64,000 nt of DNA from an uncultured Pseudomonadales bacterium (GTDB taxonomy: Bacteria > Pseudomonadota > Gammaproteobacteria > Pseudomonadales > Cellvibrionaceae), in the NCBI GenBank assembly GCA_947488935.1, contig CANLBN010000004.1, positions 62,001 through 126,000 of the forward strand. Reading direction: 5' to 3'. Shown here piece after piece: positions 1 to 12,121 of the stretch; within the stretch, counting starts at the first letter, position 1; each line of letters opens with the position of its first letter. The notes under the pieces are model-generated. The model made no database searches. It was not told where the DNA came from and saw only the letters and a list, made by a program, of their open reading frames with translations. Position numbers and translations under genes: made by a program.

Positions 1-66
1 AATCTCATTTAATAAGCCAGTAATAGCCCTACTGAGATAGATAACGTCATGGTATGATGTCGCCAT
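1..66 (-). CDS. N-terminal fragment of a divergent gene, possibly FtsK
   Basis: An ATG at 66 on the minus strand opens a frame that runs without a stop off the left edge of the window (22 codons, beginning MATSYHDVIY). In Pseudomonas the gene divergent from trxB is ftsK, the DNA translocase of the division septum, so position suggests the FtsK N-terminus. The visible residues are too few and too variable to confirm this. No strong ribosome binding site was seen before the ATG. Confidence 0.35.
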   Translation of the reverse strand, partial: MATSYHDVIYLSRAITGLLNEI

Positions 67-110
67 TTTACTAGCTAGAGTAACTTTTTCTAGGTTATTC
101 AGCACATTAA

Positions 111-1091
<981 letters not shown>

Positions 1092-1142
1092 TTTTCTTTA
1101 ACTATCAAATACTTAAAGGATTTATTTAAAGTAATAATTTAA

Positions 1143-1898
1143 ATGAAATTACCCTGGCTAGACCCGTTAACCGTTGAGTTCCCAGATACTCATCACGCAT
1201 TAAGTGAGCCCAATGGCTTACTTGCAGCAGGCGGAGAGCTATCAGTGCCATGGTTACTGGCGGCTTACAAACGGGGTATATTTCCATGGTTCAATGAAGG
1301 GGACCCTATATTATGGTGGACCCCTTCTCCAAGAATGGTCATTTACCCTCACCAATTCCATATTAGTCGAAGCTTGCGCAAAGCCCTTAAGAAAGGTGGG
1401 TTTTCTGTCACCATTAACAATAAATTCCACGATGTTATTACGGCTTGCGCCAAACCAAGGAGAGGTACCCTATTCGATGATGAATCGGCAACATGGATTA
1501 CGCATTCAATGGAGCAAAGCTACCTCGCCCTTCACCAAGCAGGTTTTGCCCACTCTATTGAAGTGTGGCAGCAAGATAAACTATGTGGCGGGCTCTATGG
1601 CGTTGCTATCGGACATGTTTTTTTTGGTGAATCGATGTTCAGCCAAATGACTAACGGCTCTAAAATAGCGATTGCGCACCTAGTGGAACACTTAAAACAA
1701 TGGCAATATAAGCTTATTGATTGTCAGGTACACAATGACCATTTAAGTAGCCTTGGCGCAATAGAGATTGACAGATTAAGTTTTGAACAGATTATCCAAC
1801 AAAACACAACAAAATTAGACCTGATATCATCACAGCCAGAATGGGATACACAAGATATTACACTTGATACAAACTACTGGTTATCAAGAAGTACCTGA
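1143..1898 (+). CDS. aat: Leucyl/phenylalanyl-tRNA--protein transferase
   Basis: Cytoplasmic enzyme that adds Leu or Phe from aminoacyl-tRNA to proteins with N-terminal Arg or Lys, making them ClpS/ClpAP substrates. The family signatures WWTPSPRMVIYP (about residue 60) and FFGESMFSQ (about residue 160) are clear, and 251 residues is slightly longer than the usual 230-240. It sits 51 bp after trxB and 44 bp before bpt, so the N-end rule transferases are together, close to the clpA-clpS genes that act on their products. Confidence 0.95.
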   Translation: MKLPWLDPLTVEFPDTHHALSEPNGLLAAGGELSVPWLLAAYKRGIFPWFNEGDPILWWTPSPRMVIYPHQFHISRSLRKALKKGGFSVTINNKFHDVITACAKPRRGTLFDDESATWITHSMEQSYLALHQAGFAHSIEVWQQDKLCGGLYGVAIGHVFFGESMFSQMTNGSKIAIAHLVEHLKQWQYKLIDCQVHNDHLSSLGAIEIDRLSFEQIIQQNTTKLDLISSQPEWDTQDITLDTNYWLSRST

Positions 1899-1942
1899 CT
1901 CAGGTTTATTCACTAAGCAGTATAAAAATAACGTTATTTATT

Positions 1943-2692
1943 ATGGGTGAATTAGACGACAGTATTATCGCGAGTGAAAAAAATACGAGTGCCCTTGAAT
2001 CACTCCAGTTTTTTCAAACGCAGGCACACCCCTGTAGTTATATTGAGCAGCAGCAAGCTAGCACTTTATTTTTAAACCCAAAACAAAAAATCGATACAAC
2101 ACTCTACTCACAATTATCTGAATACGGCTTTAGACGCAGCGGCACACATATTTATAAACCAATGTGTACACATTGTGATGCCTGCATCCCTGTTCGAATA
2201 CCTGTTAGCCTATTTGAACCCAGCAAACAACAAAAACGCACATGGAAACGTAATCAAGACCTATCGATTGCTATCGTCAAGACAATTGATACCGAGGAGC
2301 ACTATATTTTATATGAAGAATATATTACTCAAAGACACAGCGATGGCGACATGTACCCTCCATCAAAAGAGCAGTTTCGTAACTTTTTAACTAGCGACTG
2401 GGAATCTGTTCGCTATTACGAGGTGAGACACAATGGCAAGCTTGTCGGTGTATCTGTATCTGACATAATGGATAACGGCATCGCAGCCGTTTATAGCTAC
2501 TACTCGCCTAGCCTAGCAAAACGTAGTTTAGGTAATTTTCTTATCCTTTTTTTAATAGAACAAGCAAAACTCCATAATTTACCCGCTGTTTACCTCGGCT
2601 ACTGGATCAAATCCTGCCAAAAAATGAGCTATAAATCGGCTTATCGACCCCTAGAGATACAAAATGGCTCTCAATGGCTGCTTGTACTGTAA
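1943..2692 (+). CDS. bpt: Aspartate/glutamate leucyltransferase (Bpt, ATE family)
   Basis: Transfers Leu from Leu-tRNA to proteins with N-terminal Asp or Glu, the bacterial counterpart of eukaryotic arginyltransferase. Near residues 66-85 the family motif GTHIYKPMC with following THCDAC cysteines is visible. Later SYYSP and YLGYWI segments match the GNAT-like C-terminal half. The length of 249 residues is normal for the family. The product completes the N-degron set with aat upstream and clpS downstream. Confidence 0.93.
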   Translation: MGELDDSIIASEKNTSALESLQFFQTQAHPCSYIEQQQASTLFLNPKQKIDTTLYSQLSEYGFRRSGTHIYKPMCTHCDACIPVRIPVSLFEPSKQQKRTWKRNQDLSIAIVKTIDTEEHYILYEEYITQRHSDGDMYPPSKEQFRNFLTSDWESVRYYEVRHNGKLVGVSVSDIMDNGIAAVYSYYSPSLAKRSLGNFLILFLIEQAKLHNLPAVYLGYWIKSCQKMSYKSAYRPLEIQNGSQWLLVL

Positions 2693-2769
2693 TTACGCCT
2701 TGGCGCACAGACAAATTTCAGGCACAATGCAGCGCTTATTTATAAAGGCTTTAAAGAGGTTTGTGCCGG

Positions 2770-2988
2770 ATGGCAAAAGAAGAAAATATTGAATTTGATG
2801 GCGAAGTTATCGACACCCTTCCTAACACGACTTTTCGTGTAAAACTAGAAAATGGCCATGTAGTAACTGCACATATATCTGGAAAAATGCGCAAAAACTA
2901 CATTCGTATTTTAACAGGCGATAAAGTTAAGGTTGAAATGACACCTTATGACTTATCAAAGGGTCGCATTACATTTCGCGCACGCTAA
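2770..2988 (+). CDS. infA: Translation initiation factor IF-1
   Basis: Small OB-fold protein that binds the 30S A site during initiation. The start at 2770 (MAKEENIEF) gives 72 residues, exactly the normal IF-1 size, and AGAGGT lies upstream at a workable distance. A longer in-frame reading from TTG at 2761 adds only three residues and is rejected. The sequence [22 protein letters not shown] is the conserved core. It is followed by a bidirectional terminator facing clpA. Confidence 0.97.
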   Translation: MAKEENIEFDGEVIDTLPNTTFRVKLENGHVVTAHISGKMRKNYIRILTGDKVKVEMTPYDLSKGRITFRAR

Positions 2989-3010
2989 TCAACGGTTTTA
3001 TACTCAAATA

Positions 3011-3038
3011 AAAAAAGAGCCTGTAGCGGCTCTTTTTT
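3011..3038. terminator. Bidirectional intrinsic terminator between infA and clpA
   Basis: A GAGCC/GGCTC stem (3017-3021 with 3028-3032) is flanked by an A run on the left and a T run on the right. Both convergent transcripts, infA rightward and clpSA leftward, would therefore end in a U tract. Confidence 0.85.
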
Positions 3039-3072
3039 ATGGCTTATTTTAACGCCTATCTATTTAAGTTAC

Positions 3073-5340
3073 TCAAGCAGGCTCTAACTCGCTCTCTACT
3101 TCTAGTACTAGCTTATCACCGCGAACCGAGATATTGACAGCACCACCGCCACTTAAATCACCAAACAGCACCATTTCGGCCAGTGGCTTTTTAAGCTTAT
3201 CTTGAATCAATCGAGCCATCGGTCTAGCGCCCATTTTTTCATCATAGCCATTATCAGCCAACCAAGCTCTCGCTTCGTCGTCGATATTAAGCACAACACG
3301 CTTATCATCGAGTTGTAATTGTAATTGCACCAAGAATTTATCAACAACGGTTTTAACCACCTCTCTAGAAAGCGCAGAAAACTGAATGGTCGAGTCAAGG
3401 CGGTTTCTAAACTCTGGCGTAAAGACTTTTTTGAGTGCCTCCATGCCATCGGTACTGTGATCTTGCTGAGTAAAACCAATGGAGGCTCGACTCATCTCTT
3501 CTGCACCCGCATTTGTTGTCATAATAATGATGGTGTTGCGGAAATCCGCTTTACGTCCATTATTATCAGTCAATGTACCGTGATCCATAACCTGTAGTAA
3601 AATATTAAATACCTCAGGGTGTGCTTTTTCAATTTCGTCTAATAACACGACACTATGAGGCTGCTTGGTTACCGCTTCAGTTAATAAGCCACCTTGATCA
3701 AAGCCAACATAACCAGGAGGCGCACCTATTAGGCGAGAGACAGTGTGTCGCTCCATATACTCGGACATATCGAAACGAATCAAGTCAATACCCATGGCCT
3801 CTGAAAGTTGTTTGCACAATTCAGTTTTACCGACACCAGTGGGGCCAGTAAATAAGAAAGAACCAATGGGTTTATCTTCTGCACCTAAACCTGCACGAGA
3901 CAACTTAATAGCAGTAGTCAATGCGTCGATGGCATCATCTTGACCGAAGACTGTCATTTTTAATGTTCCATCTAGCTTCCGCAGTTGCTCTTTATCAGAT
4001 GTAGAGACAGTTTTCGGTGGAATGCGCGCAATACTGGCAATGACTTTTTCGATATCGTTAACACCCAACTGTTTTTTACGCTTGCTAGGAGTTTGTAACT
4101 GCTGATAAGCACCAGCCTCATCAATAACATCAATGGCCTTATCAGGCATAAATCGATCAGTGATATAACGACTAGCGAGTTCCGACGCCGAACGGAGTGC
4201 TGCATCGGTATATTTAATATTATGATGCTCTTCAAAACGTGATTTAAGGCCTTTTAAGATTTTATACGTATCTTCAACACTAGGCTCATTCACGTCCACT
4301 TTTTGGAAACGTCGAGACAAGGCGCGATCTTTATCAAAAATACCACGGTATTCTTGGAAAGTTGTCGAGCCAACACAACGGATTTCGCCCGAGGATAGTA
4401 AAGGCTTTAATAGGTTAGAGGCATCCATAACACCACCTGATGCTGCACCCGCACCAATAATAGTGTGTATCTCATCAATAAAGAGTATGGAGCGGTCACG
4501 TTTTTTAAGCTCTGCCAATAATGCTTTAAACCGTTTTTCAAAATCGCCACGATACTTAGTGCCTGCTAATAATGCACCCATGTCCAGTGAGTAAACAACG
4601 CTGCCTTCTAGAATTTCAGGAATATCCCCATCGACTATTCTCTTGGCTAAACCTTCAGCTATTGCCGTTTTACCCACACCAGACTCACCCACTAATAGCG
4701 GGTTATTTTTACGTCTACGTGAAAGTATTTGTGTAACACGCTCAACTTCATGATCTCTACCGACCAAGGGGTCAATACGGCCTTCCTCAGCCACCACATT
4801 AAGGTTAACTGCATAGTTTTCTAGCGGGTCAGTAGACGCAGGGGCATTCTCGCCTTCGCTGATATCGTCACTCTGTACCGAATCGCTATTAGCATTGTCG
4901 TCACCCACCTTGGAAATACCATGGGTAATGAAGTTGACAATATCGAGCCTGGCAATACTTTGCATTTTAAGGAAGTAAACAGCCTGACTTTCCTGCTCAC
5001 TATAAATAGCAACCAGAACATTAGCACCGGTAACTTCTTTTTTGCCCGATGACTGCACATGAAAGACTGCTCGTTGTAGAACGCGTTGAAAGCCGAGTGT
5101 CGGCTGTGTTTCACGATCGTTCTCGGCCTCAGGAATCAAGGGAGTAGTTGCATCAACAAACTCTATCAGCTCATTGCGTAAAGCTGATAAATCAGCACCA
5201 CAGGACTTTAAGACGTCCAACGCAGCACTATTGTCTAGCAGAGACAGCAAAAGATGTTCAACGGTCATAAATTCATGACGTTTAACACGAGCGCCTTTAA
5301 AGGCTTCGTTTAAGGTTTGCTCAAGCTCTTTACTTAACAT
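3073..5340 (-). CDS. clpA: ATP-dependent Clp protease ATP-binding subunit ClpA
   Basis: AAA+ unfoldase that feeds substrates to ClpP. The order is an N-terminal double Clp-N repeat (about 1-145) that docks ClpS, AAA module 1 with Walker [14 protein letters not shown] (Lys about 224), and AAA module 2 with [15 protein letters not shown] sequence lies where the ClpP-docking IGL/F loop is expected. The 755 residues match the E. coli protein (758). It lies 37 bp after clpS on the same strand, the standard clpS-clpA pair. Confidence 0.97.
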   Translation of the reverse strand: MLSKELEQTLNEAFKGARVKRHEFMTVEHLLLSLLDNSAALDVLKSCGADLSALRNELIEFVDATTPLIPEAENDRETQPTLGFQRVLQRAVFHVQSSGKKEVTGANVLVAIYSEQESQAVYFLKMQSIARLDIVNFITHGISKVGDDNANSDSVQSDDISEGENAPASTDPLENYAVNLNVVAEEGRIDPLVGRDHEVERVTQILSRRRKNNPLLVGESGVGKTAIAEGLAKRIVDGDIPEILEGSVVYSLDMGALLAGTKYRGDFEKRFKALLAELKKRDRSILFIDEIHTIIGAGAASGGVMDASNLLKPLLSSGEIRCVGSTTFQEYRGIFDKDRALSRRFQKVDVNEPSVEDTYKILKGLKSRFEEHHNIKYTDAALRSASELASRYITDRFMPDKAIDVIDEAGAYQQLQTPSKRKKQLGVNDIEKVIASIARIPPKTVSTSDKEQLRKLDGTLKMTVFGQDDAIDALTTAIKLSRAGLGAEDKPIGSFLFTGPTGVGKTELCKQLSEAMGIDLIRFDMSEYMERHTVSRLIGAPPGYVGFDQGGLLTEAVTKQPHSVVLLDEIEKAHPEVFNILLQVMDHGTLTDNNGRKADFRNTIIIMTTNAGAEEMSRASIGFTQQDHSTDGMEALKKVFTPEFRNRLDSTIQFSALSREVVKTVVDKFLVQLQLQLDDKRVVLNIDDEARAWLADNGYDEKMGARPMARLIQDKLKKPLAEMVLFGDLSGGGAVNISVRGDKLVLEVESELEPA

Positions 5341-5377
5341 TTGATATCCTCATTAGATATAACATTATTCATTCAAC

Positions 5378-5776
5378 TTATTCATCGTCAACTGCTTGGA
5401 TCTCGCAAAGCAATGGATGTTCATTTTGTTTCGCATATTCAATAATCTGAGCCGCTTTTGTCTCTGCAATATCTCGGGTAAAAACGCCACAATTTGCTTT
5501 GCCATCTTTATGGACCTGAAGCATGACACGTGTCGCCTTTTCTCTATCCATAGCGAAGAATGACTGCAAAACATGCACCACAAATTCCATTGGCGTGTAA
5601 TCATCATTCATCATCATAACTTTATAGAGCGATGGCTTTTTTAATTCAGGCTTAGACTCTTCGAGTAATAAGTAACCATCATCCCCAGAGTTATCAGTGC
5701 TCTTATCATCATCTTTATTTAAGCGTAGTCGATGAAGTTGAAGAATACCCATATTAAATTGTGCTAAGAACTGCAT
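5378..5776 (-). CDS. clpS: ClpA adaptor ClpS
   Basis: Adaptor that binds destabilising N-terminal residues and delivers them to ClpAP. The binding pocket sequence [11 protein letters not shown] and the segments [12 protein letters not shown] and [12 protein letters not shown] are canonical. From the ATG at 5776 it is 132 residues; the M at residue 9 (position 5752) would give 124 residues but has no ribosome binding site, while AGAGG precedes 5776. The acidic stretch at residues 22-35 belongs to the variable N-terminus. Confidence 0.93.
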   Translation of the reverse strand: MQFLAQFNMGILQLHRLRLNKDDDKSTDNSGDDGYLLLEESKPELKKPSLYKVMMMNDDYTPMEFVVHVLQSFFAMDREKATRVMLQVHKDGKANCGVFTRDIAETKAAQIIEYAKQNEHPLLCEIQAVDDE

Positions 5777-6035
5777 TTCCTAGTGTACCTCTGTATAAGT
5801 CGTTCTGACCTAGATTATATCGGGGCCGTTAAAGCGTCAATCAAGTACATAAATCGTAAGATATGACAAAAAATAGTACTATTTGATCAAAAAGTTGACA
5901 TCTCATATCTATTACGTTTAAGTTAGTCGAAAGAAGATAAGATGTAATTCAATATTAACACGTAAATGTGTTTGGCTAAGCCCCCTACAGTTTATTAATG
6001 TCAGGGACAACCAAGCCAAGAAGTGAGTATGGGTT

Positions 6036-6311
6036 ATGACAGTTGGCAAAGTAAAATGGTTTAACAATGCGAAGGGATATGGCTTCATACTGCCAGAGAA
6101 TGGAAAAGAAGACCTATTTGCACATTACACATCTATACAAATGGAAGGTTATAAAACCTTAAAGGCCGGTCAAACAGTCCATTTCGATATTATCAAAGGC
6201 GACAAAGGCTTGCATGCCATTAATATCACCTCAGAAGAAGCCGCCACTATAGAGAAAGTCGCTGAGCCATCCAAAATAAAAGGCGAAAAGAACCACTTAG
6301 AAATCGTCTAA
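6036..6311 (+). CDS. cspD: Cold-shock-like protein CspD
   Basis: Single-stranded nucleic-acid-binding OB fold. RNP1-like KGYGFI and RNP2-like DLFAHY are both present in the first 35 residues, followed by a charged C-terminal tail to residue 91, longer than CspA and like CspD. It is divergent from clpS, the usual arrangement (cspD|clpS-clpA). CspD in E. coli is a stationary-phase inhibitor of replication; that role here is by homology only. Confidence 0.9.
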   Translation: MTVGKVKWFNNAKGYGFILPENGKEDLFAHYTSIQMEGYKTLKAGQTVHFDIIKGDKGLHAINITSEEAATIEKVAEPSKIKGEKNHLEIV

Positions 6312-6356
6312 ATGGTTTCTAATCTCTCATTCAGCTAATTATCACTTTAGTAAGCT

Positions 6357-6385
6357 TAAGGTTCAACTTTAAAAGTTAAACCTTA
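6357..6385. terminator. AT-rich hairpin between cspD and icd
   Basis: TAAGGTT at 6357-6363 pairs with AACCTTA at 6379-6385, and inner AACTTT/AAAGTT arms add to it with one mismatch. It lies between convergent cspD and icd and is a plausible weak terminator for either strand, though its GC content is low. Confidence 0.35.
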
Positions 6386-6393
6386 CCTATTGA

Positions 6394-8631
<2,238 letters not shown>

Positions 8632-8733
8632 TTAAATCGAAATCTGCATCATGATTTCTAGTGTTAGGTATATGGTTATCATTGGGTAAGAGCACAAGTA
8701 CTCCAAACCTATACAGCTAATGTAAGTACACAA

Positions 8734-8750
8734 GATATAATAATTATATC
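8734..8750. promoter_or_regulatory. Perfect AT-only palindrome upstream of rluE and icd
   Basis: GATATAAT-A-ATTATATC is an 8-1-8 perfect inverted repeat in the 188-bp region between the divergent icd and rluE starts. It could be an operator or simply an AT-rich coincidence; nothing in the sequence identifies a regulator. Confidence 0.2.
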
Positions 8751-8810
8751 ATATGCATTATTATCCAGATTAATTAATTTATTTATACCTAGGTATTATA
8801 AAACCACTCT

Positions 8811-9452
8811 ATGTCATCGCTAATACTATTTAATAAACCTTATAAAGTTTTATGTCAATTTACCGAAGATAACGGCAGGAGCAATCTATCTGAGTATATC
8901 AACACACCCAAATATTATCCCGCTGGACGCTTGGACTTCGACTCCGAAGGGCTCTTACTATTAACTAATGATGGTAATTTACAACACTATATTGCACACC
9001 CTTCGTATAAATTACCAAAAACATATTGGGTACAAGTCGAAGGAGACGTCAACACGCAAGCCATAAAACAGCTTCAAGAAGGAGTCACTTTAAAGGATGG
9101 ACCAACTAAACCCGCAGTCGTTAAGCACATTATAGAACCCGAACTATGGGACAGAAGCCCTCCTATAAGACAGAGACAATCTATTCCTACTCACTGGCTA
9201 GAAATATCTATCACCGAAGGGCGCAACCGACAAATTAGACGCATGACCGCCTCTGTCAACCTCCCTACCCTTCGTTTAATACGTATATCGATAGGCAATT
9301 GGCAATTAGGCGATCTCATGCCAGGTGAGTTACGCATGGAATCTTTTGAAACACCCATAACACTTAAGACAAAAAACAAAAATAAATACTCAAAAACATC
9401 GAGAACAAAATATACAAATAACAAATCACGTAGAGACAAATATGGAAAATAA
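8811..9452 (+). CDS. rluE: 23S rRNA pseudouridine synthase RluE-like
   Basis: RsuA/RluB/RluE-family enzyme, expected to make pseudouridine 2457 in 23S rRNA. The catalytic-Asp motif GRLDFDSEGLLLLTNDG lies at about residues 39-55, and EGRNRQIRRM at about residue 137 is the second family signature. There is no N-terminal S4 domain, consistent with RluE. The tail after residue 185 is a basic Lys/Arg/Asn-rich extension. The last 11 bp overlap nudJ, as in the enterobacterial rluE-nudJ pair, so the two are probably translationally coupled. Confidence 0.88.
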   Translation: MSSLILFNKPYKVLCQFTEDNGRSNLSEYINTPKYYPAGRLDFDSEGLLLLTNDGNLQHYIAHPSYKLPKTYWVQVEGDVNTQAIKQLQEGVTLKDGPTKPAVVKHIIEPELWDRSPPIRQRQSIPTHWLEISITEGRNRQIRRMTASVNLPTLRLIRISIGNWQLGDLMPGELRMESFETPITLKTKNKNKYSKTSRTKYTNNKSRRDKYGK

Positions 9453-9885
9453 CCGCTGGAGACCTAACGTAACTGTTGCCACATTGGTTGAAAAAGACAA
9501 TAAGTTTTTAATGGTAAACGAGGCACCTAACGGGCATGAAGTTTACAATCAGCCCGCTGGACACTTAGACGAAAACGAAAGCGTCCTTAATGCGGCAAAG
9601 AGAGAAACACTAGAAGAAACCGGCTGGGAAGTAGAAATCACTAATTATCTAGGTTTATATCGACACATTGCAAAAAATGGAATCACCTATTTAAGGCATA
9701 GCTTCCTTGCCAAACCATTAAGGCATCACCCTGAGATGGAATTAGATACCGGCATAATACGGGCACTCTGGATGAGCTATGAAGATATAATAAAACAAGA
9801 AAATTTACGTGGGCCACTGGTCAAACGCCTACTCGATGATTACCGCGCAGGAAAAATTTATACTCTAGAGATGCTTTATGACTAA
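9442..9885 (+). CDS. nudJ: Nudix hydrolase NudJ-like
   Basis: Cytoplasmic pyrophosphohydrolase. A full Nudix box GHLDENESVLNAAKRETLEE followed by TGW (about residues 41-63) supplies the metal-binding REXXEE. In E. coli NudJ acts on thiamine pyrimidine pyrophosphate and nucleoside di/triphosphates; the substrate here is inferred from homology and from the conserved rluE-nudJ order. The 147-residue length is typical, and the gene overlaps rluE by 11 bp. Confidence 0.88.
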   Translation: MENNRWRPNVTVATLVEKDNKFLMVNEAPNGHEVYNQPAGHLDENESVLNAAKRETLEETGWEVEITNYLGLYRHIAKNGITYLRHSFLAKPLRHHPEMELDTGIIRALWMSYEDIIKQENLRGPLVKRLLDDYRAGKIYTLEMLYD

Positions 9886-9940
9886 AGCCACTTACAAGTC
9901 ACCCCGCGCTTTTCTAGTCCTACACTTAAAACAGGTATAA

Positions 9941-9967
9941 AAAAAGCCCTATTAAATAGGGCTTTTT
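9941..9967. terminator. Terminator between nudJ and dctM
   Basis: AAAAAGCCCTATT pairs perfectly with AATAGGGCTTTTT around a single base, with A and T runs at the ends. It serves both the rightward rluE-nudJ and the leftward TRAP transcripts. Confidence 0.88.
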
Positions 9968-10000
9968 AAGTTACAGATATTTACTATTTTTAATAAGCTA

Positions 10001-11287
10001 CTATCCAAATGCTTTTAAAGTAATCAGCCAAGTAGAGAATTCAGGAACAAGAGCAACTAGCACCCAAACAACTATCAATGAAATCAGATACGGCATTGTA
10101 TAAAACAAGAGCTTGAGATACGGAATACCCGTAATACCACTCGCCACATACAGATTTAATCCATACGGTGGAGTAATAAAACCAATCGCGTCACCAACCA
10201 AGAACACAACAGCAAAGTGAATAGGATCAACACCAATACTTGCTGCAATCGGAGCCAAAATCGGCGCTAAAATAATGGTATTTGGTAAGCTTTCAAGGAT
10301 AGTACCTGCCAATAAAACGATCGCCATACAAGCAAATAGTATTGGATAATAACCACCCAACAAACCAACTAGCTCTGTGATGAAGTCTTTAGCACCTAAT
10401 TGTGAAAGCACTTGCTGCATAACAATTGAAATAGCAATTAATGGCGCTAGCATGCCAGTAATTGTACCTGAACGCATAAGAATTCCAGGCAATGCACTAA
10501 ACTTAAGCTCACGAGTAATTAATATGCCAGCTATGAGGCAAAAACCTGCTGTGATACCCGCAGCCTCTGTTGGTGAAAACTTACCACTATAGATACCCCA
10601 AATAACGATACCAATAGCCATAAAACCCAGCCATGCTTTAACACCAGTTATTACAATGCGAGCTGGCTCAAACTTAATAATGGTGCCCCATTTATTCTTA
10701 CGAGATAAATAGAAACAGACGAGTTGCATGGCAACAACCATCATAAAGCCTGGAATAAACCCGCCAATAAATAGCTCATCGATAGGTAAACTCAGCATAA
10801 AACCATAAACAATAAAGATAATACTGGGAGGAATAATAATACCTACCGTACCACCTGCTGCTAATGTTGCCGCTGCAAATTTGTCGTTATAGCCATTTTT
10901 AACCATCTCTGGGTGCATGATGCCACCAATGGTCGCAGTCGTTGCCGAGTTAGAACCAGAAATTGCAGCGAACATACCACAAGCACCTAACGATGCCATT
11001 GCAAGACCACCGCGCATCCAACCTAAGCAAGAATACGCAAAATCAATTAAGCGTTTTGCAATACCTGCTCCACTGATCAAGTCACCCGTCAAAATAAATA
11101 ATGGTAACGCTAAGAGGCCAAAAAAGTTCAAACCTTCAAATAAGGTTGCACCAACATTTGCCAATGTAAAATCGATAACAATACTTACACCAACAACCCA
11201 TATACCAATAATTAGGAAAATGGGTATACCAAGAACAAATAATATTGTTACTGCAATACTAATTGCACCAATTAAAAAACCATCCAT
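10001..11287 (-). CDS. dctM: TRAP transporter large permease subunit DctM
   Basis: Ion-gradient-driven solute importer, the 12-helix transport subunit of a tripartite ATP-independent periplasmic system. The protein is hydrophobic throughout, with family segments such as EGLNFFGLLALPLFILTGDL and SPTEAAGI. The start is placed at 11287 (MDGFLIGAI, 428 residues) because AGGAGA lies six bases upstream; an upstream in-frame start at 11308 would overlap dctQ and lacks such a site. The stop is followed by the terminator shared with nudJ. The substrate cannot be read from the sequence. Confidence 0.92.
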   Translation of the reverse strand: MDGFLIGAISIAVTILFVLGIPIFLIIGIWVVGVSIVIDFTLANVGATLFEGLNFFGLLALPLFILTGDLISGAGIAKRLIDFAYSCLGWMRGGLAMASLGACGMFAAISGSNSATTATIGGIMHPEMVKNGYNDKFAAATLAAGGTVGIIIPPSIIFIVYGFMLSLPIDELFIGGFIPGFMMVVAMQLVCFYLSRKNKWGTIIKFEPARIVITGVKAWLGFMAIGIVIWGIYSGKFSPTEAAGITAGFCLIAGILITRELKFSALPGILMRSGTITGMLAPLIAISIVMQQVLSQLGAKDFITELVGLLGGYYPILFACMAIVLLAGTILESLPNTIILAPILAPIAASIGVDPIHFAVVFLVGDAIGFITPPYGLNLYVASGITGIPYLKLLFYTMPYLISLIVVWVLVALVPEFSTWLITLKAFG

Positions 11288-11297
11288 CACTTCTCTC

Positions 11298-11822
11298 CTA
11301 ATCGCCAAACATTGATGTTGTAATTATCAAAGGTTTTTTCGCTAAAAATGCTTTTGTATCAACCCATAAGTTTTGGGTAACACGGAACACTAGCAGAGAA
11401 AACGCTATTGGAACTGCACTATAGAACCACCACTGCATAACATCATCTGTACCTTGCACTATAGAAAAATTATCGTAAGATAATTGTACCTGTTGCACTG
11501 TAAAGTAGATAACAACCGCACTAAACGCATACCAAACGAGCGCATCGAAGACTAGACAAGCATACTGTGCCGTATAGCTTAAACGTTCACGTACTTCATT
11601 AAAGCGTAAATGCGTTCTTTGTTTTGCATTGTAAGAAGCCCCCATCCAAGTAAGCAATAGAAATAAATAAATAGGAATAGTTGTGCTCCACGCACTTTGA
11701 TAACTAAAAAAGAAACGGAGAATTACTTGAACGAAAATAATCGCACCCATTAAAGAGTAGGAGATTAGAATAAAACATTTTTCTATATTTTCGTCTAGCC
11801 AATGTAAAATTGATTTGACCAT
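11298..11822 (-). CDS. dctQ: TRAP transporter small permease subunit DctQ
   Basis: Four-helix membrane protein that pairs with DctM. The 174 residues contain hydrophobic segments near 15-35, 45-65, 90-115 and 130-150, and the family-like WMGASYNAKQRTHLRFNEV stretch in the middle. It ends 10 bp before the dctM start, so the two permease subunits are co-translated. It is separated from dctP by about 300 bp that contain a strong hairpin. Confidence 0.85.
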   Translation of the reverse strand: MVKSILHWLDENIEKCFILISYSLMGAIIFVQVILRFFFSYQSAWSTTIPIYLFLLLTWMGASYNAKQRTHLRFNEVRERLSYTAQYACLVFDALVWYAFSAVVIYFTVQQVQLSYDNFSIVQGTDDVMQWWFYSAVPIAFSLLVFRVTQNLWVDTKAFLAKKPLIITTSMFGD

Positions 11823-12063
11823 ATACTTTACCTCTTACAGAGCCTCTAATAATCAAACATAGAATATGCTTCCATACCGTATCTATTATAAAACCGATAC
11901 GTTAATAGTTTTTATTTTTAATAATTTAACACCTTAAAATACAGGCTATCATTTTCTATCAGTGGTTATTCAAAAAGCTAAAGAAAATTATTATTATTTA
12001 TTAAAAACTACTTAATTCAAAAACGTATCCAGACTAGGATTAAAAGAAATCTAATAAAAATAT

Positions 12064-12092
12064 ACCCGAGCTCTAATTAATAGAGCTCGGGT
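12064..12092 (-). terminator. Hairpin between dctP and dctQ (partial terminator)
   Basis: ACCCGAGCTCTA at 12064-12075 pairs perfectly with TAGAGCTCGGGT at 12081-12092 around a 5-nt loop. In the leftward direction it is followed by a U-rich stretch (ATATTTTTATTA). It lies just after the dctP stop and would lower transcription of dctQM relative to the abundant binding protein, or protect the dctP mRNA 3' end. Confidence 0.75.
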
Positions 12093-12121
12093 AATAGTTT
12101 GCACCTTAATAGTTTAAACTA

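Noticed and set aside
8734..8750. AT-only palindrome as a defined regulator site
   Set aside because: It is listed as a low-confidence feature only; in AT-rich DNA such a palindrome may occur by chance.
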